Positions 46,674 to 56,811 of a stretch of 64,000 bases of DNA are shown here, one piece after another. Position numbers and translations under genes: made by a program. How positions within the stretch are numbered: the stretch's first letter is position 1; every line of letters starts with the position of its first letter. The notes beneath the pieces were generated by a model. The model was not told the DNA's origin and made no database searches. It saw nothing but the letters and a program-made list of their open reading frames with translations. Origin of the DNA: Streptomyces fradiae (GTDB lineage Bacteria > Actinomycetota > Actinomycetes > Streptomycetales > Streptomycetaceae); contig NZ_CP065958.1 of NCBI RefSeq assembly GCF_041270065.1, forward strand, positions 1,984,001-2,048,000. The letters are read 5' to 3'.

Positions 46674-47327
46674 TCACCGGTCGAGGCGCTCGCGGACCCG
46701 CTTGGCGAGGGCGGCCGCGGCGGCGGCCGGGTCGGCGGCCTCGGTGATCGCGCGGACCACGACGATCCGGCGGGCGCCGGCGTCCAGGACCTCGTCCAGA
46801 TTGGTCTCGTCGATGCCGCCGATGGCGAACCAGGGCCGGTCCTGGGCGAGGTCGGCGGCGTGCCGGACCAGGCCGAGGCCCGGCGCGTACCGCCCCGGCT
46901 TGGTGGGGGTGGGCCAGCAGGGGCCGGTGCAGAAGTAGTCCACGCCCGGCTCGGCGGCGGCCGCGTCGACCTCGTCCTCGGCGTGGCAGGAGCGGCCGAT
47001 CAGGACCTGCTCGCCGAGGATCGCGCGGGCGGCGGGCACGGGCAGGTCGCCCTGGCCGAGATGCAGCACATCGGAAGCGATCGCGTGGGCGACGTCGGCC
47101 CGGTCGTTGACGGCGAGGAGCTTGCCGTGCCGGCGGCAGGCCTCGGCGAACACGGCGAGGTGCTCGAGCTCCTCGCCGGCCTCCATGCCCTTGTCGCGGA
47201 GCTGCACGATGTCGACGCCGGAGGAGAGCACGGCGTCGAGGAAGGCGGGCAGGTCGCCCTGGCGCTTCCGGGCGTCCGTGCACAGGTAGAGGCGGGCGTC
47301 GGCGAGCTGCGCGCGAGGCGTGGACAT
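46674..47327 (-). CDS. thiE: thiamine-phosphate synthase
   Basis: ThiE couples the pyrimidine (HMP-PP) and thiazole moieties to thiamine monophosphate. The 217-aa TIM-barrel protein shows [79 protein letters not shown], and [32 protein letters not shown] 47327 has a GGGGGG ribosome site. It is separate from the thiO-thiS-thiG operon and on the opposite strand; I see no TPP riboswitch in its 100-nt upstream region. Confidence 0.94.
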   Translation of the reverse strand: MSTPRAQLADARLYLCTDARKRQGDLPAFLDAVLSSGVDIVQLRDKGMEAGEELEHLAVFAEACRRHGKLLAVNDRADVAHAIASDVLHLGQGDLPVPAARAILGEQVLIGRSCHAEDEVDAAAAEPGVDYFCTGPCWPTPTKPGRYAPGLGLVRHAADLAQDRPWFAIGGIDETNLDEVLDAGARRIVVVRAITEAADPAAAAAALAKRVRERLDR

Positions 47328-47352
47328 TGGGTTCCCCCCGTCGGGTGGTGCC

Positions 47353-47397
47353 GGTGCCGGGCCGGCCGTCCGCTCGGGGGACGGCCGGCCCGGCACC
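47353..47397 (-). terminator. hairpin terminator downstream of the Rv2175c-like gene
   Basis: A perfect 19-bp stem (47353-47371 with 47379-47397) closes a 7-nt GCTCGGG loop. It lies 31 nt past the stop of the minus-strand gene ending at 47428 and just upstream of thiE. Confidence 0.85.
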
Positions 47398-47427
47398 GCT
47401 GGTGGTGTCGAACGGATCAGACGGCGA

Positions 47428-47802
47428 TCAGACGGCGAGCGCCTGGGCGCGGCGCTTCACCTCCGTGCCGCGATTCTCGTTGAGGGCCTGCGCCGGGGTG
47501 CCGGGCAGGGACGGGTCCGGGGTGAAGAGCCACTCCAGCATCTCTTCGTCGGTGAAGCCGTCGTCCCGCAGCAGCGTCAGCGTGCCGACCAGGCCCTTGA
47601 CGACCTTGTCGCCCTGGATGAAGGCGGCCGGCACCTGGAGGATCTTCTCGCCGGGGCGCACTTCGCGGCGCACGGCGATGAGCTGGCCTTCCTTCACCAG
47701 CTGCCGCACGCGCGTCACCTCGACGTCGAGCATCTCCGCGATGTCGGGGAGGAAGAGCCAGCCGGGGACGAGAGCATCGGTCTTTGCGTCAATCTCGGTC
47801 AC
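47428..47802 (-). CDS. Rv2175c-like winged helix DNA-binding protein
   Basis: This 124-aa protein resembles M. tuberculosis Rv2175c, a winged-helix DNA-binding protein that is a substrate of the PASTA kinase PknL. The N-terminal half is the DNA-binding part ([30 protein letters not shown]); the C-terminal half has [41 protein letters not shown]. It starts at GTG 47802. A PASTA-type kinase gene lies 4 kb away on the other strand, echoing the Rv2175c-pknL pair. That link is inference. Confidence 0.83.
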   Translation of the reverse strand: MTEIDAKTDALVPGWLFLPDIAEMLDVEVTRVRQLVKEGQLIAVRREVRPGEKILQVPAAFIQGDKVVKGLVGTLTLLRDDGFTDEEMLEWLFTPDPSLPGTPAQALNENRGTEVKRRAQALAV

Positions 47803-47845
47803 AGGACAAGCCTGCCATCCCGGACTGACAGTCGGTAGTCGGGCC

Positions 47846-49084
47846 CTACCGGACTGCCGCCTTCAGGGGGACGGAGGGGTCGGCGGCCCGCGCCGGGTCG
47901 ACCGGAGTGCGCCGCTCGATCAGCCGGCGGCCCTGGGCGAGGTCGCGGGGCCGGCCGACGGCGAGCAGGGCGACCGGCGTCTCCCCGCGCAGCCACAGCA
48001 CCGACCAGGTCGCGTCGGCGGGGTCGCCGCGCCACAGCAGGGTGTCGGCGGCGCCGTGGTGCCCGGCGTACTGGACGAAGCGGCCGAACTGCTCGGACCA
48101 GAAGTACGGGACCGGGTCGTAGGGCTCGGGCGCGCCGCCGAGGATGTCGGCGGCGACGGTGCGGGGGCCCTGGAGGGCGTTGTCCCAGTGGTGCACGAGG
48201 AGCCGCTCGCCGTAGCGGGCGGAGGGGAAGGAGGCGCAGTCGCCGACCGCGTACACGTCGGGCAGGGAGGTGCGCAGCCGGTCGTCGGCGGTGAGCGCGC
48301 CGCTGGGGTCGAGGGCGGCGCCGGAGCCGGCCAGCCAGTCGGTGGCGGGGCGGGCGCCGATGCCGACGACGACGGCGTCGGCGGGCAGCTCGGCGGTGGT
48401 GCCGTCGGGTCCGTCGAGGACGACCCTGCCCTCCTCGACCCGTCGCACGCGCGCGTGCAGCCGGAGGTCGGCGCCGCTGGCGGTGTACCAGGCGCCCATG
48501 GGGGCGGTGACCTCGGCGGGCAGGGCGCCGGCGAGGGGGCGGTCGGCGGCCTCGACCACGGTGACGTCGCAGCCGGCCTCGCGGGCGGCGGTGGCGAACT
48601 CGGCGCCGATCCAGCCGGCGCCGACGACCACGACGGCGTGGCGGCGTTCCAGGACGGGGCCGAGGCGGACGGCGTCGTCGAGGGTGCGCAGCAGATGGAC
48701 GCCGGGGACGCCCTCGGAGCCGGGCAGGGTGAGCGGGTACGCGCCGGTGGCGACGACGAGGACGTCGTACGGCACGGGGCCGGTCTCGGTGTCGACCTCG
48801 TGGTCGGCGGGGCGCAGTCCGGTGACCTCGACGCCGAGCCGGAGGTCGATACCGAGGGCGGTGAAGTCGATGTCGAAGGCGGAGCCCTCGGCCTTGCCGA
48901 GCAGGACGGCCTTGGACAGCGGGGGCCGGTCGTAGGGCTGGTGGGGTTCGGCGCCGATGAGGACGACGGGGCCGGTGAAGCCCTGTTCGCGCAGGGCGAC
49001 GGCGGTCTGGACGCCCGCCATTCCGGCGCCCACGATCACGACGCGCCGCCCGTTCGACTGCGGTTGCTGCTTCTGCTCGCTCAC
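47846..49084 (-). CDS. FAD-dependent NAD(P)H:ferredoxin/rubredoxin reductase-like protein
   Basis: This 412-aa flavoprotein of the pyridine nucleotide-disulphide oxidoreductase class is closest to bacterial ferredoxin reductases. FAD-binding VVIVGAGMAGVQTAVALREQGF and ALTADDRLRTSLPDVYAVGDCASFP, and NAD-binding HAVVVVGAGWIGAEFATAARE, are all seen. No redox CxxC is present, in line with the non-disulphide group. GTG 49084 (VSEQKQQPQSNGRR) is preferred; a TATGGT -10-like element 6 nt upstream suggests a leaderless start. It diverges from the thiazole operon across a 15-bp palindrome. Electron partner unknown. Confidence 0.86.
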   Translation of the reverse strand: MSEQKQQPQSNGRRVVIVGAGMAGVQTAVALREQGFTGPVVLIGAEPHQPYDRPPLSKAVLLGKAEGSAFDIDFTALGIDLRLGVEVTGLRPADHEVDTETGPVPYDVLVVATGAYPLTLPGSEGVPGVHLLRTLDDAVRLGPVLERRHAVVVVGAGWIGAEFATAAREAGCDVTVVEAADRPLAGALPAEVTAPMGAWYTASGADLRLHARVRRVEEGRVVLDGPDGTTAELPADAVVVGIGARPATDWLAGSGAALDPSGALTADDRLRTSLPDVYAVGDCASFPSARYGERLLVHHWDNALQGPRTVAADILGGAPEPYDPVPYFWSEQFGRFVQYAGHHGAADTLLWRGDPADATWSVLWLRGETPVALLAVGRPRDLAQGRRLIERRTPVDPARAADPSVPLKAAVR

Positions 49085-49101
49085 CCGACCACCATACGCA
49101 T

Positions 49102-49116
49102 CTGACGGTCCGTCAG
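49102..49116. promoter_or_regulatory. perfect 15-bp palindrome between divergent reductase and thiO
   Basis: CTGACGG-T-CCGTCAG is a 7+1+7 perfect palindrome, 18 nt upstream of the reductase start and 78 nt ahead of the TPP riboswitch. Length and position suggest a TetR-type or similar operator for the reductase gene, with a possible effect on the riboswitch promoter. Confidence 0.6.
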
Positions 49117-49193
49117 GAAATGACCCCCGGGACGGGCCCGGGGCGGGGCCCTGTGGACCGGACGCGGGCACGGGCTAGTCTGGCGGCCGTAAA

Positions 49194-49288
49194 GCACTCG
49201 CGGGAGCCCGGACGGACCGGGCTGAGAGGGAGGCTGGCCGGCCTCCGACCGTACGAACCTGATCCGGGTCATGCCGGCGAAGGGAGGG
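49194..49288 (+). promoter_or_regulatory. TPP riboswitch (THI element)
   Basis: The THI-box core is clear: GGGCTGAGAGGG at 49220-49231 with the CTGAGA pyrimidine-sensing loop, and ACCTGATCCGGGTCATGCCGGCGAAGGGA from 49257, the diphosphate-sensing half. It ends directly before the thiO ribosome site GGGAGGGG, so ligand binding is likely to hide that site (translational control). The 5' limit is approximate. Confidence 0.95.
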
Positions 49289-49299
49289 GCTGGACGCCC

Positions 49300-51484
<2,185 letters not shown>

Positions 51485-51487
<3 letters not shown>

Positions 51488-51506
51488 CGTCGGACGTCCG
51501 ACGTCA
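51485..51506. promoter_or_regulatory. 22-bp perfect palindrome spanning the thiG stop codon
   Basis: TGACGTCGGAC (51485-51495) is followed at once by its exact reverse complement GTCCGACGTCA (51496-51506), so the TGA of thiG is the first base triplet. Without a loop it would make a poor RNA hairpin (about 9 bp after a 4-nt loop is allowed), so it may be an operator for the kinase promoter ~60 bp downstream, or a weak terminator. Confidence 0.6.
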
Positions 51507-51557
51507 CAGGTGCGCTGCAGTCGGGGCCGTACGGAAAGGGGACCAGGTCGCGGCTCG

Positions 51558-51570
51558 TAGACTCGTGGCC
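51558..51570 (+). promoter_or_regulatory. leaderless promoter (-10 TAGACT) of the PASTA kinase gene
   Basis: TAGACT (51558-51563) is followed by 7 nt and GTG 51571. No Shine-Dalgarno sequence precedes the GTG, and the product then starts VDTTLQDPLVGRLLDGRYRV, as in other streptomycetes. Confidence 0.6.
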
Positions 51571-53517
51571 GTGGACACGACCCTTCAGGACCCCCTCGTC
51601 GGGCGGCTGCTCGACGGCCGCTACCGCGTCGACGCGCGCATCGCCGTCGGCGGGATGGCCACGGTCTACCGGGCCGTCGACACCCGGCTCGACCGGGAGC
51701 TCGCGCTCAAGGTGATGCACCCCGACCTCGCCACCGACGCCGCCTTCGTGGAGCGCTTCATGCGCGAGGCCAAGTCGGTGGCGCGGCTCGCCCACCCCAA
51801 TGTCGTCGCGGTCTTCGACCAGGGCGCGGACGGCGCGTACGTCTATCTCGCGATGGAGTACGTGGCCGGCTGCACCCTGCGCGACGTGCTGCGCGAGCGC
51901 GGGGCGCTGCGGCCGCGCGCCGCCCTGGACGTGCTCGAACCGGTGCTCGCCGCGCTCGGCGCCGCGCACCGGGCCGGGTTCGTGCACCGCGACATGAAGC
52001 CGGAGAACGTCCTGATAGGGGACGACGGCCGGGTGAAGGTCGCCGACTTCGGCCTGGTCCGCGCCGTGGGCTCGGCCACCGACAGCACCGGCGCCGTCCT
52101 CGGCACCGTGTCCTATCTGGCCCCGGAGCAGATCGAGCACGGCACCGCCGACACCCGCGCCGACGTGTACGCGTGCGGGGTCGTCCTGTACGAGATGCTG
52201 ACCGGCGCCAAGCCGCACTCCGGGGACACCCCGGCGCAGGTGCTCTACCAGCACCTCAACACCGATGTGCCCGCGCCCTCCGGCGCCGTGCCCGGCCTCG
52301 CGGTCGAGCTGGACGAGCTGGTGGCGAGCGCCACCGCCCGCAACCCCGACGTCCGTCCGTACGACGCGGTCGCGCTGCTCGCGCAGGTCCGTGAGGCGCG
52401 CGCCGGGCTCACCGAGGAGCAGCTCGACGCGGTGCCGCCGCAGGCCCGGCCGGCCGCCGAGGCCGACGGGGCGGAGGACCGCACCAGCGTGATCCCGCGG
52501 ATCCGGCCGCTGCCGGTGGAGCACATGCCGGCGGAGCAGATGCCGGTCGAGCACACCAGTCTGCTGCCGACGCCCGAGCCGACGGCCACACCCGGCCGGG
52601 TCGGCGGGACGGGCCGTCCGGCCCGCCGCCGGCCGCGCGGCCCGCTCCTGATCGTCGCCGCCGTCCTGCTCGCCCTCGGCATCGGGACCGGCGTCTGGTA
52701 CATCAACTCGGGCCAGTTCACCCGGGTCCCGGCGGTCCTCGGCCAGACCGAGGAGCAGGCCACGAAGCGCCTCGCGGACGCGGGGCTCGACGTGGGCACG
52801 ACGAAGCGTGACTTCAGCGACGTGTACGAGCGCGGCACGGTCATGGCCGTCGACCCGGGCCCCGGCGAGCGGATCCGCGGCAACGGCGCGGTGACCCTCA
52901 CCCTCTCCCGCGGCCCGCGCGTGGTGAAGGTCCCGAACCTGAAGGGCACCCCGCTCGCCGACGCCAGGAAGGTGCTGGCCGAGGAGGGGCTGGCGCCGGG
53001 CGTCATCACGTACTCCTTCAGCGACGACGTCGCGCAGGGCGCGGTGATCGGCTCCGACCCGGAGCCGGGCACCGAGCGCAGCCCCGACTCGGCGATCGCC
53101 CTCGAGGTCAGCAAGGGCCGCCCGATCGACGTGCCGGACGTGCGCGGCGAAGCGGTCGCGGACGCCACCGCGGAGCTCCAGGAGGCCGGCCTGAAGGTGG
53201 TCGTCGCCCCGGAGCAGGTGAACTCCCCGGAGAGCGCCGGCTCGGTCGCCGCGCAGTCCCTCGCCGAGGGCAGCCGGGCCGCGAAGGGCGACACGATCAC
53301 CCTGACCGTCTCCAAGGGCCCGCGGATGGTCGAGGTCCCGGACGTCGTCGGCTCGAAGGTGGACGAGGCCAGGGCGGAGCTGGAGGACGCGGGCTTCGAG
53401 GTGAAGGTCGAGAAGGACTTCCCCTTCCTCGGCGACACCGTGGTGCGCCAGTCGGTCGAGGGCGGCGGCACGGCGGCCGAGGGCTCCACCGTCACCATCA
53501 CGCTCAAGGGGCTGTAG
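51571..53517 (+). CDS. PknB/PknL-type Ser/Thr protein kinase with four PASTA repeats
   Basis: This 648-aa transmembrane kinase senses wall material through extracellular PASTA domains. The kinase domain (residues 15-280) has GGMATVYRAVD, the ATP-binding Lys47 in LALKVMH, catalytic HRDMKPEN (Asp141), DFG at 159-161 and SYLAPEQIEHGTADTRADVYACGVVLYEML. A juxtamembrane linker with repeated VEHMPAEQMPVEH is followed by a single helix (PLLIVAAVLLALGIGTGVWYI, about 359-378) and four PASTA domains (about 385-648). The nearby Rv2175c-like gene suggests the PknL lineage. GTG 51571 is chosen because of the -10 box 7 nt upstream; GTG 51565 lacks support. Confidence 0.93.
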   Translation: MDTTLQDPLVGRLLDGRYRVDARIAVGGMATVYRAVDTRLDRELALKVMHPDLATDAAFVERFMREAKSVARLAHPNVVAVFDQGADGAYVYLAMEYVAGCTLRDVLRERGALRPRAALDVLEPVLAALGAAHRAGFVHRDMKPENVLIGDDGRVKVADFGLVRAVGSATDSTGAVLGTVSYLAPEQIEHGTADTRADVYACGVVLYEMLTGAKPHSGDTPAQVLYQHLNTDVPAPSGAVPGLAVELDELVASATARNPDVRPYDAVALLAQVREARAGLTEEQLDAVPPQARPAAEADGAEDRTSVIPRIRPLPVEHMPAEQMPVEHTSLLPTPEPTATPGRVGGTGRPARRRPRGPLLIVAAVLLALGIGTGVWYINSGQFTRVPAVLGQTEEQATKRLADAGLDVGTTKRDFSDVYERGTVMAVDPGPGERIRGNGAVTLTLSRGPRVVKVPNLKGTPLADARKVLAEEGLAPGVITYSFSDDVAQGAVIGSDPEPGTERSPDSAIALEVSKGRPIDVPDVRGEAVADATAELQEAGLKVVVAPEQVNSPESAGSVAAQSLAEGSRAAKGDTITLTVSKGPRMVEVPDVVGSKVDEARAELEDAGFEVKVEKDFPFLGDTVVRQSVEGGGTAAEGSTVTITLKGL

Positions 53518-53523
53518 ACCGTC

Positions 53524-54411
53524 ATGACCGAAGCCGGACCAGGCGACCTGCCTCGCGGCCGCGGCCGCAATCCCGTCGGCGGCCATGTGCCCGTGGCCGG
53601 CGGCCTCGCGAAGGTGGGGCTCGGTTACGCGCGGGAGCTCGGCGCCGAGACCGTGCAGGTCTTCGTGGCGAACCCGCGCGGCTGGGCCACTCCGGTCGGC
53701 AACCCGGAGCAGGACGAGCTGTTCCGCGCGGGGTGCGCCGAGGAGGGCCTGTCGGCCTGGGTGCACGCCCCGTACCTGATCAACTTCGGCTCGCACACCG
53801 AGGCCACCGTGGAGAAGTCGGTGGACTCGCTGCGGCACTCGCTGCGCCGGGCCCGGGCGATCGGCGCCCGCGGCGTGGTGGTACACACCGGCTCGGCGAC
53901 CGGGGGCCGGCCGCGCGCCGAGGCGCTCGCGCAGGTGCGGGAGCGGATGCTGCCGCTGCTCGACGAGCTGACCCACCCGGACGACCCGGACCTGCTCCTG
54001 GAGTCGACGGCCGGGCAGGGCTTCTCGCTGTGCTCGCGGACCTGGGACTTCGGCCCGTACTTCGAGGCGCTCGACCGGCACCCCAAGCTGGGTGTGTGCC
54101 TGGACACCTGCCATGTCTTCGCCGCGGGGCACGACCTGGCCGGCCCGCACGGGGCCGCCCAGACCCTCGACCAGCTGGTGGAGACGGTCGGCGAGGGACG
54201 GCTGAAACTGATCCACGCCAACGACTCCAAGGACGTCGTCGGCGCGCACAAGGACCGGCACGCGAACATCGGCGCGGGCCACATCGGGCAGGAGGGCTTC
54301 CGCGCCCTGCTGCGGCATCCGGCCACGGCGGGGGTTCCGCTGGTCATCGAGACGCCGGGCGGGACGCCGGGGCACAAGGCGGATGTGGAGCTGCTGAAGA
54401 AGCTGCGCTGA
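53524..54411 (+). CDS. nfo: endonuclease IV-type AP endonuclease
   Basis: This 295-aa TIM-barrel metalloenzyme is of the Nfo family, which cuts at abasic sites during base-excision repair. It begins NPVGGHVPVAGGLAKVGLGYARELGAETVQVFVANPRGW. Metal ligands appear in VHAPYLINF, VVHTGSAT, LLLESTAGQG, CLDTCHVFAAGHDL, LIHANDSKDVVGAHKDRHANIGAGHIG and PLVIETPGG, matching the expected His, Glu and Asp pattern of the trinuclear zinc site. ATG 53524 lies 6 nt after the kinase stop, so co-transcription is likely, although the functional link is unclear. Confidence 0.9.
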   Translation: MTEAGPGDLPRGRGRNPVGGHVPVAGGLAKVGLGYARELGAETVQVFVANPRGWATPVGNPEQDELFRAGCAEEGLSAWVHAPYLINFGSHTEATVEKSVDSLRHSLRRARAIGARGVVVHTGSATGGRPRAEALAQVRERMLPLLDELTHPDDPDLLLESTAGQGFSLCSRTWDFGPYFEALDRHPKLGVCLDTCHVFAAGHDLAGPHGAAQTLDQLVETVGEGRLKLIHANDSKDVVGAHKDRHANIGAGHIGQEGFRALLRHPATAGVPLVIETPGGTPGHKADVELLKKLR

Positions 54412-54421
54412 GAAAACTCCA

Positions 54422-54450
54422 TTGAGGAATACCCTAGGGGGGTATACGGT
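54422..54450 (+). promoter_or_regulatory. CsoR-like operator inside a promoter (-35 TTGAGG, -10 TACGGT)
   Basis: TTGAGG (54422-54427) and TACGGT (54445-54450) are spaced 17 nt. Filling the spacer is ATACCC-TAGGG-GGGTAT (54429-54445), an inverted repeat with G/C-tract arms like copper-sensor CsoR operators (TACCC-N-GGGTA). A repressor bound here would block RNA polymerase directly. It lies 44 bp upstream of the DUF4396 gene. Confidence 0.75.
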
Positions 54451-54493
54451 TCCCTGAGTACGGAGGAACCGCTACCCGAGCTTGGGGGCACCC

Positions 54494-55021
54494 ATGCAGC
54501 ACGAAGCGCACGCCCACCACGAGCACCACGAGGGTCACGAAACCCACCAGCACCACGAGGGCCACCACGAGCACCACGGTCACGGCCCGGTGACCTGGTC
54601 GACGGCCGCCCAGGCGACCTTCCACTGCCTCACCGGCTGCGCCATCGGCGAGGTGCTCGGCATGATCATCGGCACCGCCCTCGGCTGGGGCAACGTACCG
54701 ACGATGGTCCTGGCGATCGCCCTGGCGTTCTTCTTCGGCTACGCGCTCACCCTGCGCGGCATCCTGAAGGCCGGCGTCGACTTCAAGACCGCGTTCAAGG
54801 TCGCGCTCGCCGCCGACACGCTGTCCATCGCGGTCATGGAGATCATCGACAACGGCGTCATCGCGCTCTGGCCGGGCGCCATGGACGCGCACCTGTCCGA
54901 CGCGCTCTTCTGGATCGTCCTGGCGATCTCGCTCGGGGTCGCCTTCGTCCTCACGACCCCGGTCAACAAGTGGATGATCGGCCGCGGCAAGGGCCACGCC
55001 GTCGTCCACCAGTACCACTGA
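54494..55021 (+). CDS. DUF4396 membrane protein with His-rich metal-binding N terminus
   Basis: This 175-aa protein has 15 histidines among its first 30 residues (HHEHHEGHETHQHHEGHHEHH), an obvious metal-binding segment. Four membrane helices follow: FHCLTGCAIGEVLGMIIGTALGW, MVLAIALAFFFGYALTL, a central SIAVMEIIDNGVIALWPGAM and LFWIVLAISLGVAFVLTTPVNKWM, matching DUF4396, a family found near copper genes. ATG 54494 is preferred to an upstream TTG in frame. The CsoR-like operator in its promoter makes copper (or a similar metal) the likely signal. Role in transport or storage is inference. Confidence 0.85.
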   Translation: MQHEAHAHHEHHEGHETHQHHEGHHEHHGHGPVTWSTAAQATFHCLTGCAIGEVLGMIIGTALGWGNVPTMVLAIALAFFFGYALTLRGILKAGVDFKTAFKVALAADTLSIAVMEIIDNGVIALWPGAMDAHLSDALFWIVLAISLGVAFVLTTPVNKWMIGRGKGHAVVHQYH

Positions 55022-55038
55022 GGACCGACAGGGAAGAA

Positions 55039-55680
55039 CTAGAGCTCAGGGCCGTCGCCCGGCTCCTCCTGGTACGAGTAGCGCTGCTCCGTCCACGGGT
55101 CACCGATGTTGTGGTACCCGCGCTCCTCCCAGAAGCCACGCCGGTCGGCGGCCATGTACTCCACGCCCCGGACCCACTTGGGGCCCTTCCACGCGTAGAG
55201 GTGGGGCACCACGAGCCGCAGCGGGAAGCCGTGCTCGGCGGTGAGCAGTTCACCGTCCTTGTGGGTGGCGAAGATCGTGCGGTCCGAGGCGAAGTCGGCG
55301 AGCCGCATGTTGGCGCTGTAGCCGTACTCCGCCCAGACCATCACATGCGTGACGTTCGGCGCGGGCGGGGCGAGCTCCAGCAGCGTCTGGGCGAGCACCC
55401 CGCCCCACTCGGCGCCCAGCATGCTGAACTTGGTCACGCAGTGCAGATCGGCCACGACGGTGGCGAAGGGCAGCGCCGAGAACTCCTCGTGGTTCCAGCA
55501 GCGCTTGTCGCCGTCGGCGGTCGCCCCGAACACCCGGAACTCCCAGCGCTCCGGCTTGAAGCGCGGCACGGGTCCGTAGTGGGTCACCGGCCAGCCGCGC
55601 TGGAGCCGCTGCCCCGGCGGAAGCTCCGACGGCACCGCCACTCCTGATTCCCGGCGTGCTCCGCCCTCCGGCTGACCCAT
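55039..55680 (-). CDS. sulfite-oxidase-like molybdopterin oxidoreductase
   Basis: This 213-aa protein has the oxidoreductase molybdopterin-binding domain of the YedY/sulfite oxidase superfamily. The molybdenum Cys is in VVADLHCVTKFSMLGAEWGG. Also typical are LRLVVPHLYAWKGPKWVRGVEYM and FWEERGYHNIGDPWTEQRYSYQEE. No signal peptide is visible, so it is a cytoplasmic member. ATG 55680 (MGQPEGGARRESG) is preferred; ATG 55689 and ATG 55725 are in frame but have no ribosome site. Substrate unknown. It converges on the DUF4396 gene with only 17 nt between stops. Confidence 0.87.
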   Translation of the reverse strand: MGQPEGGARRESGVAVPSELPPGQRLQRGWPVTHYGPVPRFKPERWEFRVFGATADGDKRCWNHEEFSALPFATVVADLHCVTKFSMLGAEWGGVLAQTLLELAPPAPNVTHVMVWAEYGYSANMRLADFASDRTIFATHKDGELLTAEHGFPLRLVVPHLYAWKGPKWVRGVEYMAADRRGFWEERGYHNIGDPWTEQRYSYQEEPGDGPEL

Positions 55681-55769
55681 GTCATCCATGGTGACAGACC
55701 GCGAGGGGTGGTCATGACCAGCCATGCGCCGACATCACGGGGACATTCGGACCTTGCGGACAACTGTCG

Positions 55770-55785
55770 GTAAGCCTGCACTTAC
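55770..55785. promoter_or_regulatory. inverted repeat GTAAG-N6-CTTAC upstream of bfr
   Basis: GTAAG (55770-55774) and CTTAC (55781-55785) flank CCTGCA, about 80 bp before the bacterioferritin start. It is AT-richer than its surroundings and may be an operator; it does not match the iron-box consensus well. Confidence 0.35.
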
Positions 55786-55867
55786 TGGACTGCACCCGGG
55801 CGCGCTGGAAGGATGCGGCCATCCTGCCCAGTGGCGGCACCGAATGCGTTGGAAGGATCCTGAAGCG

Positions 55868-56344
55868 ATGCAGGGCGACCCCGAGGTCCTCGAGTTCCTC
55901 AACGAGCAGCTGACCGGCGAGCTGACCGCGATCAACCAGTACTGGCTGCACTACCGCATCCAGGACAACAAGGGCTGGACCAAGCTCGCCAAGTACACCC
56001 GCGAAGAGTCCATCGACGAGATGAAGCACGCGGACAAGCTGACCGAGCGCATCCTGATGCTCGACGGCCTGCCCAACTACCAGCGCCTGTTCCACGTACG
56101 GGTGGGCCAGACCGTCAAGGAGATGTTCGAGGCCGACCGCCAGGTCGAGGTGGAGGCGATCGACCGGCTGCGGCGCGGGATCGAGGTGATGCGGTCCAAG
56201 GGCGACGTCACCTCGGCCAACCTCTTCGAGGAGATCCTGGCGGACGAGGAGCACCACATCGACTACCTGGACACGCAGCTGGAGCTGATCGAGCAGCTGG
56301 GCGAGGCGCTGTACTGCTCGACGCTGATCGAGCAGCCGAGCTAG
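55868..56344 (+). CDS. bfr: bacterioferritin
   Basis: Bacterioferritin oxidises Fe2+ and stores it as a mineral core in a 24-mer cage. The 158-aa protein begins MQGDPEVLEFLNEQLTGEL. Ferroxidase ligands are at the family positions: E18, E51, H54 and the later Glu/His in ILADEEHHIDYL. Y25 is also present, and Met52 (DEMKHADKL) is the haem ligand between subunits. ATG 55868 has GGAAGGA 10 nt upstream. It converges with the bfd gene just downstream. Confidence 0.96.
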   Translation: MQGDPEVLEFLNEQLTGELTAINQYWLHYRIQDNKGWTKLAKYTREESIDEMKHADKLTERILMLDGLPNYQRLFHVRVGQTVKEMFEADRQVEVEAIDRLRRGIEVMRSKGDVTSANLFEEILADEEHHIDYLDTQLELIEQLGEALYCSTLIEQPS

Positions 56345-56364
56345 CGGGACGGGCCCGGACGGAG

Positions 56365-56679
56365 CTAGGCGGCTTCCGACAGCCGGGGCGCCTCGGCGGC
56401 GACCTCGGTGATCCCGGCGGCGACCTCCGTCATCCCGGCGGTCCCGGTGGTCTCGGCGAGCTCCGTGACCTCCGCCGTCAGGGCCGGCATGCCCTGGTCC
56501 AGGAGCTCCCGGCGGGGGCAGCTGCCGCGCCCGAGAATGGCCTGAATGCGTCGTACACACGAACCGCAGTCGGTGCCCGCCTTGCAGGCCGAGGCGATCT
56601 GGCGGGGCGTGCAGGCGCCGCTCTCCGCGTGCTCCTTGACCTGCTTCTCCGTGACTGCGAAGCATGAGCAGACGTACAC
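56365..56679 (-). CDS. bfd: bacterioferritin-associated [2Fe-2S] ferredoxin with extended tail
   Basis: Bfd-type proteins deliver electrons to bacterioferritin to release iron. The 104-aa product binds a [2Fe-2S] cluster through C4, C6, C38 and C41 (VYVCSCFAVTE and GTDCGSCVRRIQ). The core is about 55 residues; the remaining ~45 form an unusual tail rich in Thr, Ala, Glu and Val (TEVTELAETTGTAGMTEVAAGITEVAAE), absent from most homologues. GTG 56679 is chosen because GGGAGG lies 8 nt upstream; a GTG 9 nt earlier has none. An iron box in front of the gene suggests induction under iron starvation, but I infer this from the box only. Confidence 0.87.
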   Translation of the reverse strand: MYVCSCFAVTEKQVKEHAESGACTPRQIASACKAGTDCGSCVRRIQAILGRGSCPRRELLDQGMPALTAEVTELAETTGTAGMTEVAAGITEVAAEAPRLSEAA

Positions 56680-56700
56680 GCGGTTCACCTCCCGCCGGTG

Positions 56701-56719
56701 ATCGATAAGGCTAACCTAA
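56701..56719. promoter_or_regulatory. iron box (DmdR/IdeR-type operator) upstream of bfd
   Basis: ATCGATAAGGCTAACCTAA matches TTAGGTTAGGCTAACCTAA at 14 of 19 positions, with a perfect right half GCTAACCTAA. It lies 22 bp upstream of the bfd start. In streptomycetes such sites bind DmdR1 with Fe2+. Confidence 0.75.
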
Positions 56720-56750
56720 CCTTACCCGGCGGGCGGGTGGCGCAAAAGGG

Positions 56751-56807
56751 CTTCCTACGACGATGGGGCGCGGATCACAAGGATCCGCGCCCCACTGTCG
56801 TAGGAAG
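56751..56807. terminator. long hairpin terminator downstream of the DAHP synthase gene
   Basis: An 11-bp outer stem (CTTCCTACGAC, 56751-56761, with 56797-56807) and a 13-bp inner stem (56764-56776 with 56782-56794) are separated by a small internal loop, closing on ACAAG. It lies 4 nt past the DAHP synthase stop, and also faces bfd's upstream side. Confidence 0.9.
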
Positions 56808-56811
56808 CTAC

